64,000 nt of DNA from Rivularia sp. PCC 7116 (GCF_000316665.1 NC_019678.1:2170001-2234000); one strand, 5' to 3'; counted from the first letter of the stretch, positions 24,996 to 33,148 are shown. Made by a program: numbers and translations. The notes: generated by a model from the letters alone, not told the origin.

Positions 24996-26555
24996 ATGAC
25001 AATGCTTTTTGATATCGAGCAATATCGGCATCTACAAAACCACAAAGGTGACTGGGATGGTGTGAAGTATGATCCTGCTTGGGACGATGGTTCGGCTTTT
25101 CCAAACACTACTTCTAAAACTTCTTCAAAAGAAACAGAGCGTACCAATAAAACAGACTGTTGGTATTCTCCACCTCATATTGTTGAGTTAGTTATCCAGG
25201 TTTTAGGAGAAATAAATCTTGACCCTTGCGCGGATGATGGACGACATATAAGAGCAACAAAGCATTATACATTTGATGATAATGGTTTAGAGCAGTCTTG
25301 GTGCGGAAAAGTTTATATGAATCCTCCATACTCGCATCCTGGCGCTTGGATGAAGAAATTGGAACTAGAATTTGAAACGGGTAATGTGGATGAAGCAATT
25401 GCTCTTGTACCCGCTGCTACCGATACCAATTGGTTATCTCCGGTTTTGAAAACTCAACCTGTATGTTTTTGGAAGGGGAGAATTAAGTTTTTAGGTCAAG
25501 ATTATCAACCAAAATTATCTGCAAGACAGTCTCATGTGTTGGTTTATTGGGGTAACAATTGGCAGAAATTTAGGGAAGTATTTGAAGACTATGGAGTGGT
25601 ATATTTCCCAATTCCCCCTGTTGATAATGACGAGGTGCTAGGGGAAAATATATTACCTAACAATTCCCCTAGCACCCGGATAGAAGGTAAAAGCCAAATT
25701 CAGGAAAATAACTCATCGACATCAACTCTTTCAAATACTCAAACAAGTAATAATAACCAGGTGCTAGGGGGAAATATATCACTTAACAGTTCCCCTAGCA
25801 CCCGCATAGAAGATAAGAGCCAAACCCTGGATAATAGCTCATCGACATCAAATCTTTCAGATACTCAACTAAGTAATGATAATCAGGTGCTAGGGGGAAA
25901 TATATCACTTAACAATTCCCCTAGCACCCGAATAGAAGATAATAGCCAAACCCTTGATAATAGTTCATCAACATCAATTCTTTCAGATACTCAAATAAGT
26001 AATGATAACCAGGTGCTAGGGGAAAATATGTCACTTAACAATTCCCCTAGCACCCGAATAGAAGATAATAGCCAAATCCTTGATAATAGTTCATCAACAT
26101 CAATTCTTTCAGATACTCAAGTAGGTAATGATAACCAGGTGCTAGGGGAGAATATATCACTTAACAATTCCCCTAGCACCCGCATAGATGATGGAAGCCA
26201 AACCCTTGATAATAGTTCTTCAACATCAAATCTTTTAAATGCTCAAGTAAGTAATGATAACCAGGTGCTAGGGGGAAATATATCACCTAACAATTCCCCT
26301 AGCACCCACCGTAAACGTGGTGAGGGCAGCGGTAATATTTCTTGGGGTTACGCTAATGCTAATAGCACTAAGAAGAAACCAGTCAAACAGCTTTATTTCG
26401 AGTGGGAATATAGAGGTAACAGAGGAAAGACCTATGTGCGATCGCGCTTAAAGGAGCAAGTTATTTCAATGAATGAAGCGAAAGTTCCAGTTGTAGAGAT
26501 ATTGAAATTATTAATTTACAATCCAAAAGTAGCGGGTGCTTTGGGTCTTAATTAG
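24996..26555 (+). CDS. Phage-type DNA N6-adenine methyltransferase with a repeat-filled linker
   Basis: The N-terminal 200 residues match the phage Dam family: WYSPPHIVELV at the start of the domain, INLDPCADDG as the SAM-binding strand, DDNGLEQSWCGKVYMNPPYS with the catalytic NPPY at 109-112, then ALVPAATDTNWL and RIKFLGQ. It would methylate adenine in plasmid DNA, for restriction avoidance or marking. Residues about 213-437 are a linker of five-plus 42-residue repeats, encoded by 126-bp units, rich in Ser, Asn and Asp. A basic C-terminal region with VRSRLKEQVISMNEAK completes the 519 residues. The repeat roughly doubles the usual family length. The gene follows the polymerase-like gene by 35 bp. 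Confidence 0.87.
   Translation: MTMLFDIEQYRHLQNHKGDWDGVKYDPAWDDGSAFPNTTSKTSSKETERTNKTDCWYSPPHIVELVIQVLGEINLDPCADDGRHIRATKHYTFDDNGLEQSWCGKVYMNPPYSHPGAWMKKLELEFETGNVDEAIALVPAATDTNWLSPVLKTQPVCFWKGRIKFLGQDYQPKLSARQSHVLVYWGNNWQKFREVFEDYGVVYFPIPPVDNDEVLGENILPNNSPSTRIEGKSQIQENNSSTSTLSNTQTSNNNQVLGGNISLNSSPSTRIEDKSQTLDNSSSTSNLSDTQLSNDNQVLGGNISLNNSPSTRIEDNSQTLDNSSSTSILSDTQISNDNQVLGENMSLNNSPSTRIEDNSQILDNSSSTSILSDTQVGNDNQVLGENISLNNSPSTRIDDGSQTLDNSSSTSNLLNAQVSNDNQVLGGNISPNNSPSTHRKRGEGSGNISWGYANANSTKKKPVKQLYFEWEYRGNRGKTYVRSRLKEQVISMNEAKVPVVEILKLLIYNPKVAGALGLN
25634..26306. repeat. 126-bp in-frame tandem repeat, each unit carrying a hairpin
   Basis: Six copies of a 43-bp element start at 25634, 25760, 25886, 26012, 26138 and 26264, exactly 126 bp apart. 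Each begins GGTGCTAGGGG and ends CCCCTAGCACC, an 11- to 13-bp perfect stem with a 17-21-nt loop. The surrounding 83 bp also repeats with a few changes. The period equals 42 codons, so the methylase frame is kept. Confidence 0.95.
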
Positions 26556-26565
26556 CTATCTTTTT

Positions 26566-26727
26566 TCATTTATCAACCTCTGCCTCAATTGCGTATATCG
26601 CTCCTGAGATTTTCTTGAGCGGACACACATCGAAATGGTACGTCAAGCGTTCAACCACTCCCATGATTGATTCGGAGTTGGGAGTAGCGTTTACTTGTTG
26701 GCGATTAATTTTGTAAGCACTGGACAT
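26566..26727 (-). CDS. Small ORF, possibly a remnant of a RecD2-type helicase N-terminus
   Basis: A 53-codon frame runs from ATG at 26727 to TGA at 26566. The stretch IMGVVERLTYH resembles the start of RecD2/TraA-like helicases (G-V-V-E-R-x-T-x-H), but the protein then ends without any helicase motif. It could be a remnant, or a short real gene. It is convergent with the methylase gene. The rest of 26556-26923 is AT-rich and empty. Confidence 0.35.
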   Translation of the reverse strand: MSSAYKINRQQVNATPNSESIMGVVERLTYHFDVCPLKKISGAIYAIEAEVDK

Positions 26728-26923
26728 TTAGTTCGGCGAAGACAGCGCACATATTATACAAGATACTTGCTGTAATGGAAGTAGTTTGTTGTGATTTTTT
26801 AGTAATTGAGTACTATTATAGTATTTTTTTGTTGACTCTATGTATTTATCAAGTACGATTCAACATCGTAGTTTCGATTTATTCCCATACTATTTGTTAG
26901 AAAAGTTTTTACGCTATATAAAT

Positions 26924-27223
26924 CTAGCTTTTAGATGTCTTTGATTTATTTTTACGCGGACGTGTTTGAAGCCACATGGAAATTCCTGTAACGGCAAGCG
27001 TGAGTAAGCCAAAAGCATTTAAGAATGGATAAACCATTTCTAAATTGATACGACCAAATTTACCTCTATGCCATTCTAGAAGCCACAAAAATTCCTCACT
27101 TTTGCCAGTAATTACTGCTATTTGAAACAAAGAACCCGTAATTAAAGTTAGTATTACGGGCAACAACATAACTGGTGCAAACAACGAGTGTAGTTGACGA
27201 ATGCGAGCCTTATTTAATGACAT
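26924..27223 (-). CDS. Small two-helix membrane protein, PepSY-associated type
   Basis: The 99-residue protein has membrane helices at about residues 14-34 and 65-84 and conserved-looking His residues (QLHSLFAP at 11-18 and LLEWHRGKFG near 48-57). This resembles a single PepSY-associated transmembrane unit of iron-regulated membrane proteins. The Lys/Arg-rich tail places the C-terminus in the cytoplasm. It lies 91 bp downstream of an exported protein gene that has a two-component box, so both probably belong to the metal regulon. Exact role unknown. Confidence 0.65.
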   Translation of the reverse strand: MSLNKARIRQLHSLFAPVMLLPVILTLITGSLFQIAVITGKSEEFLWLLEWHRGKFGRINLEMVYPFLNAFGLLTLAVTGISMWLQTRPRKNKSKTSKS

Positions 27224-27314
27224 AGTTAGCAGCTTTACTTGAATAAATATGTATGGAGACTATAGAAAATAATCGAGTCGGTAGGAGAAAGCTATAAATA
27301 TAAATCGAAAAGTT

Positions 27315-27704
27315 TCATTTATATATTTTTTGCTTAATATAATAAAGTAAGAGAGTTCCTCCTATGAGTATTGAAAAAATTATTTCTCCCGGTTTTGGAA
27401 CAATATTTATATTATTTACTTCAGATGAATTCACTGAGTTAAGCGCTCTTTCCCCAATATTTTTTTCTTCTGGGATAGAAGTATTATCTTTTATTTCTGA
27501 CTCTTTCATCTTAGATGTTGAAGATGAATTTGATGATTCTGAATTAATTTTTGTTTCCGGGATTACTTTTTCTATTTTTGGTTCGCTAGTTTTCTTGGGT
27601 ACGTGAAACTTTTTCTCATGTGCTTTTGAAGGCGAAATTTGTACCAATGCTATTCCTAATAGAGCCGAGCCAATGAAGATAATTTGACGAGATTGCAATT
27701 TCAT
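27315..27704 (-). CDS. Exported membrane-anchored protein under two-component control
   Basis: The 129-residue protein has a signal peptide (about residues 8-28, ending SKAHEKKFHVP), a Ser/Glu/Lys-rich low-complexity middle, and a C-terminal membrane helix (about 107-123) with a basic end. Residues HEKKFH directly after the predicted cleavage site could bind metal. A regulon box sits 60 bp upstream at 27764-27781. I do not recognise the family. A + strand ORF at 27364-27606 is a shadow. Confidence 0.6.
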   Translation of the reverse strand: MKLQSRQIIFIGSALLGIALVQISPSKAHEKKFHVPKKTSEPKIEKVIPETKINSESSNSSSTSKMKESEIKDNTSIPEEKNIGERALNSVNSSEVNNINIVPKPGEIIFSILIGGTLLLYYIKQKIYK

Positions 27705-27747
27705 TTTTTTGATACGGGTATGTGCATACTTCAGGCTTATAGTGCTG

Positions 27748-27781
27748 AGTATGATGGATACTTATGAAATTAAGATGAAAT
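27748..27781 (-). promoter_or_regulatory. Two-component box and -10 for the 27315-27704 gene
   Basis: ATGAAATTAAGATGAAAT at 27764-27781 (read on +) is an 11-bp-spaced direct repeat typical of OmpR/PhoB-class sites. On the minus strand it is followed after exactly 10 bases by CATACT (27753-27748), a -10-like hexamer. Confidence 0.7.
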
Positions 27782-27838
27782 TGCCATGCTTAAAATGGGC
27801 TAAAAATTTATTTCAATAAAGAATACAATCAAACTATA

Positions 27839-27872
27839 ATTTCATACTGATTTCATAAGTAGTTGCCAAACT
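27839..27872 (+). promoter_or_regulatory. Two-component box and -10 for the 31-residue peptide gene
   Basis: The plus-strand direct repeat ATTTCATACTGATTTCAT (27839-27856) is followed after 10 bases by CAAACT (27867-27872). It is the only copy of the box facing right and drives the small gene at 27926, back-to-back with the box at 27764. Confidence 0.7.
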
Positions 27873-27925
27873 AGTAGACAGTAGAAATACGAATCAACGT
27901 CTGTTTTTATCGAAACTAGTTAAAT

Positions 27926-28021
27926 ATGAGAAATCAACTAATAAAAAAAGTAACTATTGCGATCGCAACCGCAACCGCTATTATTTCCGTCGCTGGTAAG
28001 GTATTAGGTGGACTTGTTTAA
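27926..28021 (+). CDS. 31-residue hydrophobic peptide
   Basis: ATG at 27926 opens a frame of 31 codons ending at 28019-28021: a basic start (MRNQLIKK) and one hydrophobic helix rich in Ala, Ile and Val ending GKVLGGLV. Such peptides sit in the membrane (type I toxin-like or regulator of a transporter). A regulon promoter 69 bp upstream and a strong terminator overlapping its stop frame a transcript of about 155 nt. It could also be a small RNA with a chance ORF, but the basic start and single helix favour a peptide. Confidence 0.55.
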   Translation: MRNQLIKKVTIAIATATAIISVAGKVLGGLV

Positions 28022-28035
28022 CAGTCCACCTTTTT
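28006..28035 (+). terminator. Intrinsic terminator after the small peptide gene
   Basis: The stem AGGTGGACT (28006-28014) and AGTCCACCT (28023-28031) with an 8-nt loop is followed by TTTTT. The stem overlaps the last codons and stop of the 31-residue frame. Confidence 0.85.
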
Positions 28036-28076
28036 GCTTCACGTTTCAAATAATTCATATTTAAAAAAGTTTGTAG

Positions 28077-28547
28077 TTAACTTAAAATTGCTTGCTTGAG
28101 CTTTTCTCGCAGTTGGTTAAGTACCTTTAGTGCAACCTCTAACTCTTCTGCGTTCATATCTTCGGCAAGCATTTCGGCTGCTTGAGCATTTTTTAAAGTA
28201 AAATCCTCAAACAATGTTTCTCCTTTCGCAGTTATGACTAACAGCTTTGATGTTTTATGCGCTGGATTATCAACCGACTCAATCAAACCTTCTTTTATCA
28301 TTTCATTGGCTAATTTCTGAATACCTTGACGGGAAACAGGACGAGAACGAGCGATTTGAGCGACTGTCTGCGCTCCTTCATTTTTTAAACTATTTAGCAT
28401 TCCCCAGTAACTACCCGATGATTTTATCGTTCCAATGCGTTTACCTCCTTCGCGCAACAAAAAATAAGCATAGGTTGTCTCGATAAAGAGTTCTTCCATC
28501 GCCCTTCCCGCCTGGGTTCTGGCGACAGGCTTATCAGTCATTGTCAA
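28077..28547 (-). CDS. MarR-family transcriptional regulator
   Basis: The 156-residue protein has the MarR winged-helix arrangement: an N-terminal dimerisation helix, QTVAQIARSRPVSRQGIQKLANEM as the helix-turn-helix (residues about 60-83), a wing near LIESVDNPAHKTSKLLVITAKG, and a long C-terminal dimer helix. MarR proteins repress neighbouring genes and release DNA on ligand binding or oxidation. No cysteine is present, so ligand release is more likely than thiol sensing. A 16-bp palindrome in the gap to the divergent methyltransferase gene is its probable operator. Confidence 0.88.
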   Translation of the reverse strand: MTMTDKPVARTQAGRAMEELFIETTYAYFLLREGGKRIGTIKSSGSYWGMLNSLKNEGAQTVAQIARSRPVSRQGIQKLANEMIKEGLIESVDNPAHKTSKLLVITAKGETLFEDFTLKNAQAAEMLAEDMNAEELEVALKVLNQLREKLKQAILS

Positions 28548-28577
28548 TATTCCTCATAAAATTTCATTAATCAAATA

Positions 28578-28612
28578 TGACAACTAGTTGTCAAAGTGGT
28601 AATTAGTTGTCA
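28578..28612. promoter_or_regulatory. Probable MarR operator
   Basis: TGACAACTAGTTGTCA at 28578-28593 is a perfect 16-bp palindrome, and a second half-site TAGTTGTCA follows at 28604-28612. They lie in the 92-bp gap between the divergent marR-like and methyltransferase genes, so the regulator probably controls both. Confidence 0.75.
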
Positions 28613-28639
28613 TAATTCCAGTGTAATTGAATTTGTGTT

Positions 28640-29233
28640 ATGAACTATATTTCATCACAGTTTGCCAATCCTAGAGGAATCTTGGGGCGATTTTTTGGTC
28701 TGCTAATGGCACAAACTAATCAAGCCAAAGATGACTGGACAATAAAGATGCTTAACGTTGAACCCGAAGACCATATCTTAGAAATCGGATTTGGCTCAGG
28801 TTTGGCAATCCAAAAAATGTCTCGAATTACTAAATGCGGATTTATTGCTGGTATTGACCGTTCGGAAGTTATGTTAAATCAAGCAAGCAATCGAAATAGA
28901 CAGGCTATTGAACGGGGATTAGTTGAATTGAAACATGGGGAAGTTGCACATTTGCCTTATGGGGATAAAACCTTTGATAAAGCCATAAGTAGCAACTCCC
29001 ATTTTTTTTGGATTAATCCGGTTGAAAGTTTAAAAGAAGTACGTCGAGTTTTGAAACCGGGTGGATTGATTGTACTTACTTGGCAACCGAGATGGGCAAA
29101 AACGGAAGCCATGCTGACCGAAAGCGCTCAAAACACCACAGCGCAACTTAAAGTAGCGGGATTTATTGATATTCAACTGAAGTTTAAAGCGATGAAACCT
29201 GTATCTTGTATCTGCTTGCAGGGAATTAAATAG
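28640..29233 (+). CDS. Class I SAM-dependent methyltransferase
   Basis: The 197-residue protein has motif I ILEIGFGSGLAI (about residues 51-62), an acidic end of strand 2 (AGIDRSEVML) and the post-motif region VRRVLKPGGLIVLTW, the order of the Methyltransf_11 family. These enzymes methylate small molecules; the substrate cannot be told. It is divergent from the MarR gene and is followed after 26 bp by a DUF1772-like membrane protein, so the three form a small stress-response cassette. The minus-strand ORF at 29030-29245 is a shadow. Confidence 0.87.
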   Translation: MNYISSQFANPRGILGRFFGLLMAQTNQAKDDWTIKMLNVEPEDHILEIGFGSGLAIQKMSRITKCGFIAGIDRSEVMLNQASNRNRQAIERGLVELKHGEVAHLPYGDKTFDKAISSNSHFFWINPVESLKEVRRVLKPGGLIVLTWQPRWAKTEAMLTESAQNTTAQLKVAGFIDIQLKFKAMKPVSCICLQGIK

Positions 29234-29259
29234 TTTCGGAAGCATTACTGGAGAACGCT

Positions 29260-29754
29260 GTGATTTTAAACATTGCTCGATTACTTAGTCTTGTGCTTAC
29301 TTCAATTGCCACAGGGGTAGCTTTATGTCATGCACTCGAACTTCCCAACAAAATGGCATTGTCTGCTACTATGTGGCTCAACGTACAGAAGGTTTTATAT
29401 AATGGCTTTGGAAAAATTCTTGGACCAATAGAATATGGTGCTTTAGTGACAACTTTACTTGTGCTGTTTTTGGTTCGCAAGCAACGGAGAACTTTTATAC
29501 TGACATTGATTACTTCAGTCTTGATTGCTATAGCGCTAATAGTTTGGTTAAGCTTTGTTGGTCCAGCAAACCTCAGAGTTGATACTGCACTAACAGTTCC
29601 GATTGGTTGGATGCAGATACGCAATCAATGGGAGTATGGACACGCTACTCGTGCTGGTTTGTTTTTGGTAGCACTGATCGCGTTGAGTCTCTCTATACTT
29701 TCCGATATACCAATCGGTAATAACCGGAATATGAGATATCGCGATAATAATTAA
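29260..29754 (+). CDS. DUF1772-like four-helix membrane protein
   Basis: The 164-residue protein starts at GTG 29260, with GGAG about 8 bases before it. Four hydrophobic segments are seen at about residues 5-24, 52-72, 79-99 and 133-150. Between them lies the soluble loop GPANLRVDTALTVPIGWMQIRNQWEYGHATRAG, with an N-x-W-E-x-G-H pattern typical of DUF1772. Function unknown; such proteins often follow MarR or methyltransferase genes. Confidence 0.75.
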   Translation: MILNIARLLSLVLTSIATGVALCHALELPNKMALSATMWLNVQKVLYNGFGKILGPIEYGALVTTLLVLFLVRKQRRTFILTLITSVLIAIALIVWLSFVGPANLRVDTALTVPIGWMQIRNQWEYGHATRAGLFLVALIALSLSILSDIPIGNNRNMRYRDNN

Positions 29755-29796
29755 AGTCTTAAATATTGAGGAGAAGAATATTTTAATTAATTCTCT

Positions 29797-31164
29797 CTAT
29801 GCCCTTTTAATTAATTTTGTACGAGAAGATTGTAATAAAGGTAATGTAACAATGAAAGTACTACCTTTTCCAACTTCACTTTCTACTTCTAAACTACCGT
29901 GATGAGATACTACAATAGCTTTTGCAATTGCTAATCCTAAACCCGAACCACCAGTATGACGAGAACGGTCGCTATTAACTCGATAAAAGCGGTCAAAAAC
30001 ATTAGAACGTTCATTCTTAGGAATACCAATACCCGTATCTTTGACGCGAATTTCAGCTTCCGTTTCATAACTATCTAAAATAACTGTGACTTCCCCACCA
30101 GGTAGAGTATACTGAATTGCATTTACTATTAAATTAGAAAATAAGCGATATAGCTGTTCGGTATTACCAATAATATTTATTTCCTTGTTAATACGAATTT
30201 CCGATTTCAAGATAACATCAGATGAAATTGCCATTGCAGCAAATTCTTCTATCAAATCCTCAATAATATCATTTAAAGAACACAATTCCCGCTGTACAGA
30301 AAGAGATTCCCTATCGAAGCGAGAAAGCATCAATAAATCTACAACTAAACTTATAAGCCGCTGATTTTGACGCTTGATAGTTCCGAGAATATCCCATGCT
30401 TCTTTAATATCTAAATCTGGCATTAATAAAACTGAATCTATTGTTGCTTGAGTTGCGGCTAACGGTGTTCTTAATTCATGAGCAGCGTCGGCTGTAAATT
30501 GTTGAATTTGTCTGTAAGATTGATAAATTGGTCGCATTGCTAAACCTGCCAACCACCAGCTAGCAAAAGCAATCATTGTCATCGCTATCGGCAATCCTAC
30601 TAACAGACTTAATTTAACTGCATCCATATAGCTGTTAACATCGGCTATATTTCTTCCAACTTGTAAATATCCCCAATCGCGATTATCTTTGGTGTGTAAG
30701 TCTAATGACATTTGATGGTAAAAATTACCAGTATCGTCTTGAATTGTTTGCCAAAGTTTCTGATTAAAATCTGAAGATTCAGTTTGTGGTAAAGAACCTG
30801 CAATTGCAATCAAATCTCCCGAATTACCAAACAAACGCACGTAATAACCTTGATGAATTGCGTTTAGAATATGTCGTTGAGCAGTAGACTTTTGCGATAT
30901 GCAACCCGTTTCTACTACACAAATACTTGGTAAAACTTCTCTTACAATTGGTTCTACTTTTTCGGGCTGTTTTAGCTTGGATTCTAAATTATTATGTAAA
31001 CTTCTAGCGACAAATTCTAATTCTCTATCTAAAGCTTCTGAATGGGCATGAGATACTGCCGTATAAAAACCGAAGCTACAAATAGTTAAAATTAAACCCA
31101 TAACAATAGCATACCAAAGTGCTAATCGAAACCGAGTTCGTTGAAAAAGTTTATTTTGATTCAT
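29797..31164 (-). CDS. Two-component sensor histidine kinase (metal/redox type), first copy
   Basis: The 455-residue kinase has membrane helices at about residues 13-37 and 185-206 enclosing a periplasmic sensor loop. A short linker follows, then an H-box AADAAHELRTPLAAT with His229, and N, G1 (VKDTGIGIP), F and G2 (GGSGLGLAIAKAIV) boxes. It will phosphorylate the response regulator encoded 8 bp upstream. The sensor loop has two cysteines spaced C-x5-C (ICVVETGC, residues 82 and 88) that the second kinase of this window shares. The pair resembles cyanobacterial metal or redox sensors (CopS, RppB, NrsS types); the ligand is not shown. Confidence 0.9.
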   Translation of the reverse strand: MNQNKLFQRTRFRLALWYAIVMGLILTICSFGFYTAVSHAHSEALDRELEFVARSLHNNLESKLKQPEKVEPIVREVLPSICVVETGCISQKSTAQRHILNAIHQGYYVRLFGNSGDLIAIAGSLPQTESSDFNQKLWQTIQDDTGNFYHQMSLDLHTKDNRDWGYLQVGRNIADVNSYMDAVKLSLLVGLPIAMTMIAFASWWLAGLAMRPIYQSYRQIQQFTADAAHELRTPLAATQATIDSVLLMPDLDIKEAWDILGTIKRQNQRLISLVVDLLMLSRFDRESLSVQRELCSLNDIIEDLIEEFAAMAISSDVILKSEIRINKEINIIGNTEQLYRLFSNLIVNAIQYTLPGGEVTVILDSYETEAEIRVKDTGIGIPKNERSNVFDRFYRVNSDRSRHTGGSGLGLAIAKAIVVSHHGSLEVESEVGKGSTFIVTLPLLQSSRTKLIKRA

Positions 31165-31172
31165 GTTTATAA

Positions 31173-31868
31173 TTAATTCTTAAAATTAAAACGATATCCC
31201 ATACCATGTAAAGTTTCGATAGGATTTCCACAGCCACTAGCAGCTAATTTTCGTCGTAATAAACGTACCTGCGCGGCTACTACATTGCTACTCGATTCTG
31301 CACTTGCTTCCCAAAGTTGGTTGCGAATTTGTTCGGTTGTGAGAATTTGATTAGGGTGGTTCATAAAATATTCTAGTAACTGAAATTCTTTGTTAGTAAA
31401 AGACATTTCTTGTTTATCTAATGAAGCATTTTTATTAATAATTGTATTATTTCCATAGTCCAAAGTTAGATTACCCATAGTAAGTTGAGGGGGTTGAAAT
31501 TGAGGTACCCTTCTTTGCAAAGCGCGTAACCTTGCCAATAATTCCTCCATCCCAAAAGGTTTAACTAAATAATCATCTGCTCCAGCATCCAAACCAGCTA
31601 CCTTATCTTCCATACTATCTTTAGCTGTTAACATTAAAACGGGCATCGCATTTTTATTTTGACGCAGTTTTTGACATAATTCCAATCCTGAGATTCCTGG
31701 AAGCAGCCAATCGAAAATACCTATTTTATATTCCGTCCATTTATTTTCTAAATGTCCCCATGCTTCATTACCATCCATCACCCAATCAACTAAATACTTT
31801 TGCCCGATTAAAACTCTTTTAATTGCTGCACCCAAATCTGGTTCGTCTTCTACTAATAGTATTCTCAT
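31173..31868 (-). CDS. OmpR/PhoB-family response regulator, first copy
   Basis: The start is set at Met 31868 (MRILLVEDEPDLG); an upstream ATG at 31904 would add 12 residues unlike the family. The receiver domain has the acidic pocket EDE, the phospho-acceptor Asp in IFDWLLPG, Thr in LMLTAKD and Lys in YLVKPFG. A C-terminal winged helix (about 125-228) binds DNA. Phosphorylated dimers of this class bind direct repeats spaced 11 bp, exactly the kind of box at 31930, 62 bp upstream, so it should control itself and the other boxes in the island. It is about as close to the second regulator (54190) as typical paralogues. Confidence 0.92.
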   Translation of the reverse strand: MRILLVEDEPDLGAAIKRVLIGQKYLVDWVMDGNEAWGHLENKWTEYKIGIFDWLLPGISGLELCQKLRQNKNAMPVLMLTAKDSMEDKVAGLDAGADDYLVKPFGMEELLARLRALQRRVPQFQPPQLTMGNLTLDYGNNTIINKNASLDKQEMSFTNKEFQLLEYFMNHPNQILTTEQIRNQLWEASAESSSNVVAAQVRLLRRKLAASGCGNPIETLHGMGYRFNFKN

Positions 31869-31913
31869 AAAACACCCATAAAAGTTGAGTTTAATAAATT
31901 TCACTCTAAAAAT

Positions 31914-31947
31914 AGATTTACATAAAATTATGAAATCAAGATGAAAA
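31914..31947 (-). promoter_or_regulatory. Two-component box and -10 for the first regulator-kinase operon
   Basis: ATGAAATCAAGATGAAAA (31930-31947, + reading) lies 62 bp before the regulator start, with AAATCT (31919-31914) ten bases downstream on the minus strand. This indicates autoregulation. Confidence 0.7.
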
Positions 31948-32112
31948 ATATAGTTACAGCCTCATGACACTATCTAATTGCGTAATTTATATATCTTTAA
32001 AAGATTACTCATGTATTTTAGTTTTTACCAATTCCTTTTTATTTTCTTTACTGCTTACACGAAAAAATATTGTCAACGAGTTACAAGTGCATTTCATATA
32101 TAAATCAAAAAC

Positions 32113-32146
32113 TTCATAGCATACAACTATGAAATCAAGATGAAAT
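32113..32146 (-). promoter_or_regulatory. Orphan two-component box between regulator and glutaredoxin genes
   Basis: A perfect box, ATGAAATCAAGATGAAAT, lies at 32129-32146. It faces left, so it could be a second promoter of the regulator operon or start a short RNA. The hexamer ten bases on is TATGAA, the one copy that does not fit NANNNT. The remaining 31948-32297 region holds no gene. Confidence 0.55.
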
Positions 32147-32297
32147 CAACTTAATCAATAGTTATAAATAATCTTATTTCCTTTGCAAGATGTAATAGTG
32201 CAATCTTGAGCAATATTGTAAGAACATCAGCGGTAATAGCTAATGGATGAAGTTTACAAACAAATCCGTTGTTAAAATCTAAAATTCCCGCATTGAC

Positions 32298-32329
32298 TTG
32301 ACTCTACAGTTAACTTGAGAGTTTATCTT
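32298..32329 (+). promoter_or_regulatory. MerR-type promoter of the glutaredoxin-membrane gene
   Basis: TTGACT (32298-32303) and TATCTT (32324-32329) are separated by 20 bp, the stretched spacer that MerR regulators untwist. The spacer holds an imperfect inverted repeat ACTCTACAGT/ACTTGAGAGT. The 23 bases starting TCCGTTGTTAAAATC further upstream recur before the merR gene. Confidence 0.75.
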
Positions 32330-32356
32330 TAATTTATAGTTGCTCGAATTTTCAAC

Positions 32357-33148
32357 ATGAATAGCACAACCTTAGAAAAAGTCAGAGTATATCGGATGTC
32401 TACCCCGGAACACGAATGTCCTTGGGGATTAAAAGCAGTTAATCTACTGAATGAAAAAGGAATCGATTTTGAAGATCATAAACTTACATCTCGTGAAGAA
32501 ATAGATGAATTCAAAGCCAAGCATCATGTAGAAACTACACCACAGATTTTCTCTGGTGACGAAAGAATTGGTGGCTATACCGATTTAGCCGAAAAGCTAG
32601 ACGTTGAAGCAGAAGGTGCGGATTATTCCTACACTCCTGTTATTGCTATATTTTCCAGCGCAGGGTTGATGGCTTTAGCAACCACTATGGGCTTAACTGG
32701 GTTTATGGGTTTCTCTCTGTCGTTATTAGCTACTTTAAAGCTGATGGATATCGAATCTTTTGCTGAAGGTTTTGAAAAGTACGACTTGATAACCAAAAGA
32801 ATCAAACCCTATGCCAAAGTATACCCATTTGCAGAATTGGCGATCGCCCTTGGTTTTCTTTCGGGAGTTGCACCATTAGTCACGGGAATCACTTCTCTAT
32901 TTATTGGTGTTAGCGGTGGTATTTCGGTATTTAAAGCCGTATATATTGATAAACTCGCACTCAACTGTGCCTGTGTGGGAGGAAATTCCAAAGCACCTTT
33001 AGGGATAATTAGCTTTGCCGAAAATGCGATTATGGCACTTATGGGAGGAGCATTAATTTACTCTGCTGCTACAGGAGAAGTGGAATCTGCAAAGATTAAA
33101 GAAATTGAACCCGCTGCGGTTGTTCAAGTCCAAGATGCAAGAAGATAG
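32357..33148 (+). CDS. Glutaredoxin-like domain fused to a MauE/DoxX-type membrane domain
   Basis: Residues 8-85 form a glutaredoxin fold with HECPWGLKAVNLL (active Cys21, a single-cysteine CPWG site), TTPQIF and GGYTDL (the cis-Pro and glutathione-binding positions). Residues about 92-240 hold four hydrophobic segments of the MauE/DoxX redox-associated membrane type, with a conserved NCACVGG motif near 200 whose cysteines could pass electrons from the glutaredoxin domain. It probably handles thiol stress or metal ligands at the membrane. A MerR-type promoter precedes it and the merR-like gene follows on the same strand. Confidence 0.85.
   Translation: MNSTTLEKVRVYRMSTPEHECPWGLKAVNLLNEKGIDFEDHKLTSREEIDEFKAKHHVETTPQIFSGDERIGGYTDLAEKLDVEAEGADYSYTPVIAIFSSAGLMALATTMGLTGFMGFSLSLLATLKLMDIESFAEGFEKYDLITKRIKPYAKVYPFAELAIALGFLSGVAPLVTGITSLFIGVSGGISVFKAVYIDKLALNCACVGGNSKAPLGIISFAENAIMALMGGALIYSAATGEVESAKIKEIEPAAVVQVQDARR

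Noticed and set aside
25634-26306. CRISPR array
   Set aside because: The repeats are 126 bp apart, contain conserved spacers and keep a protein frame; no cas genes are present.
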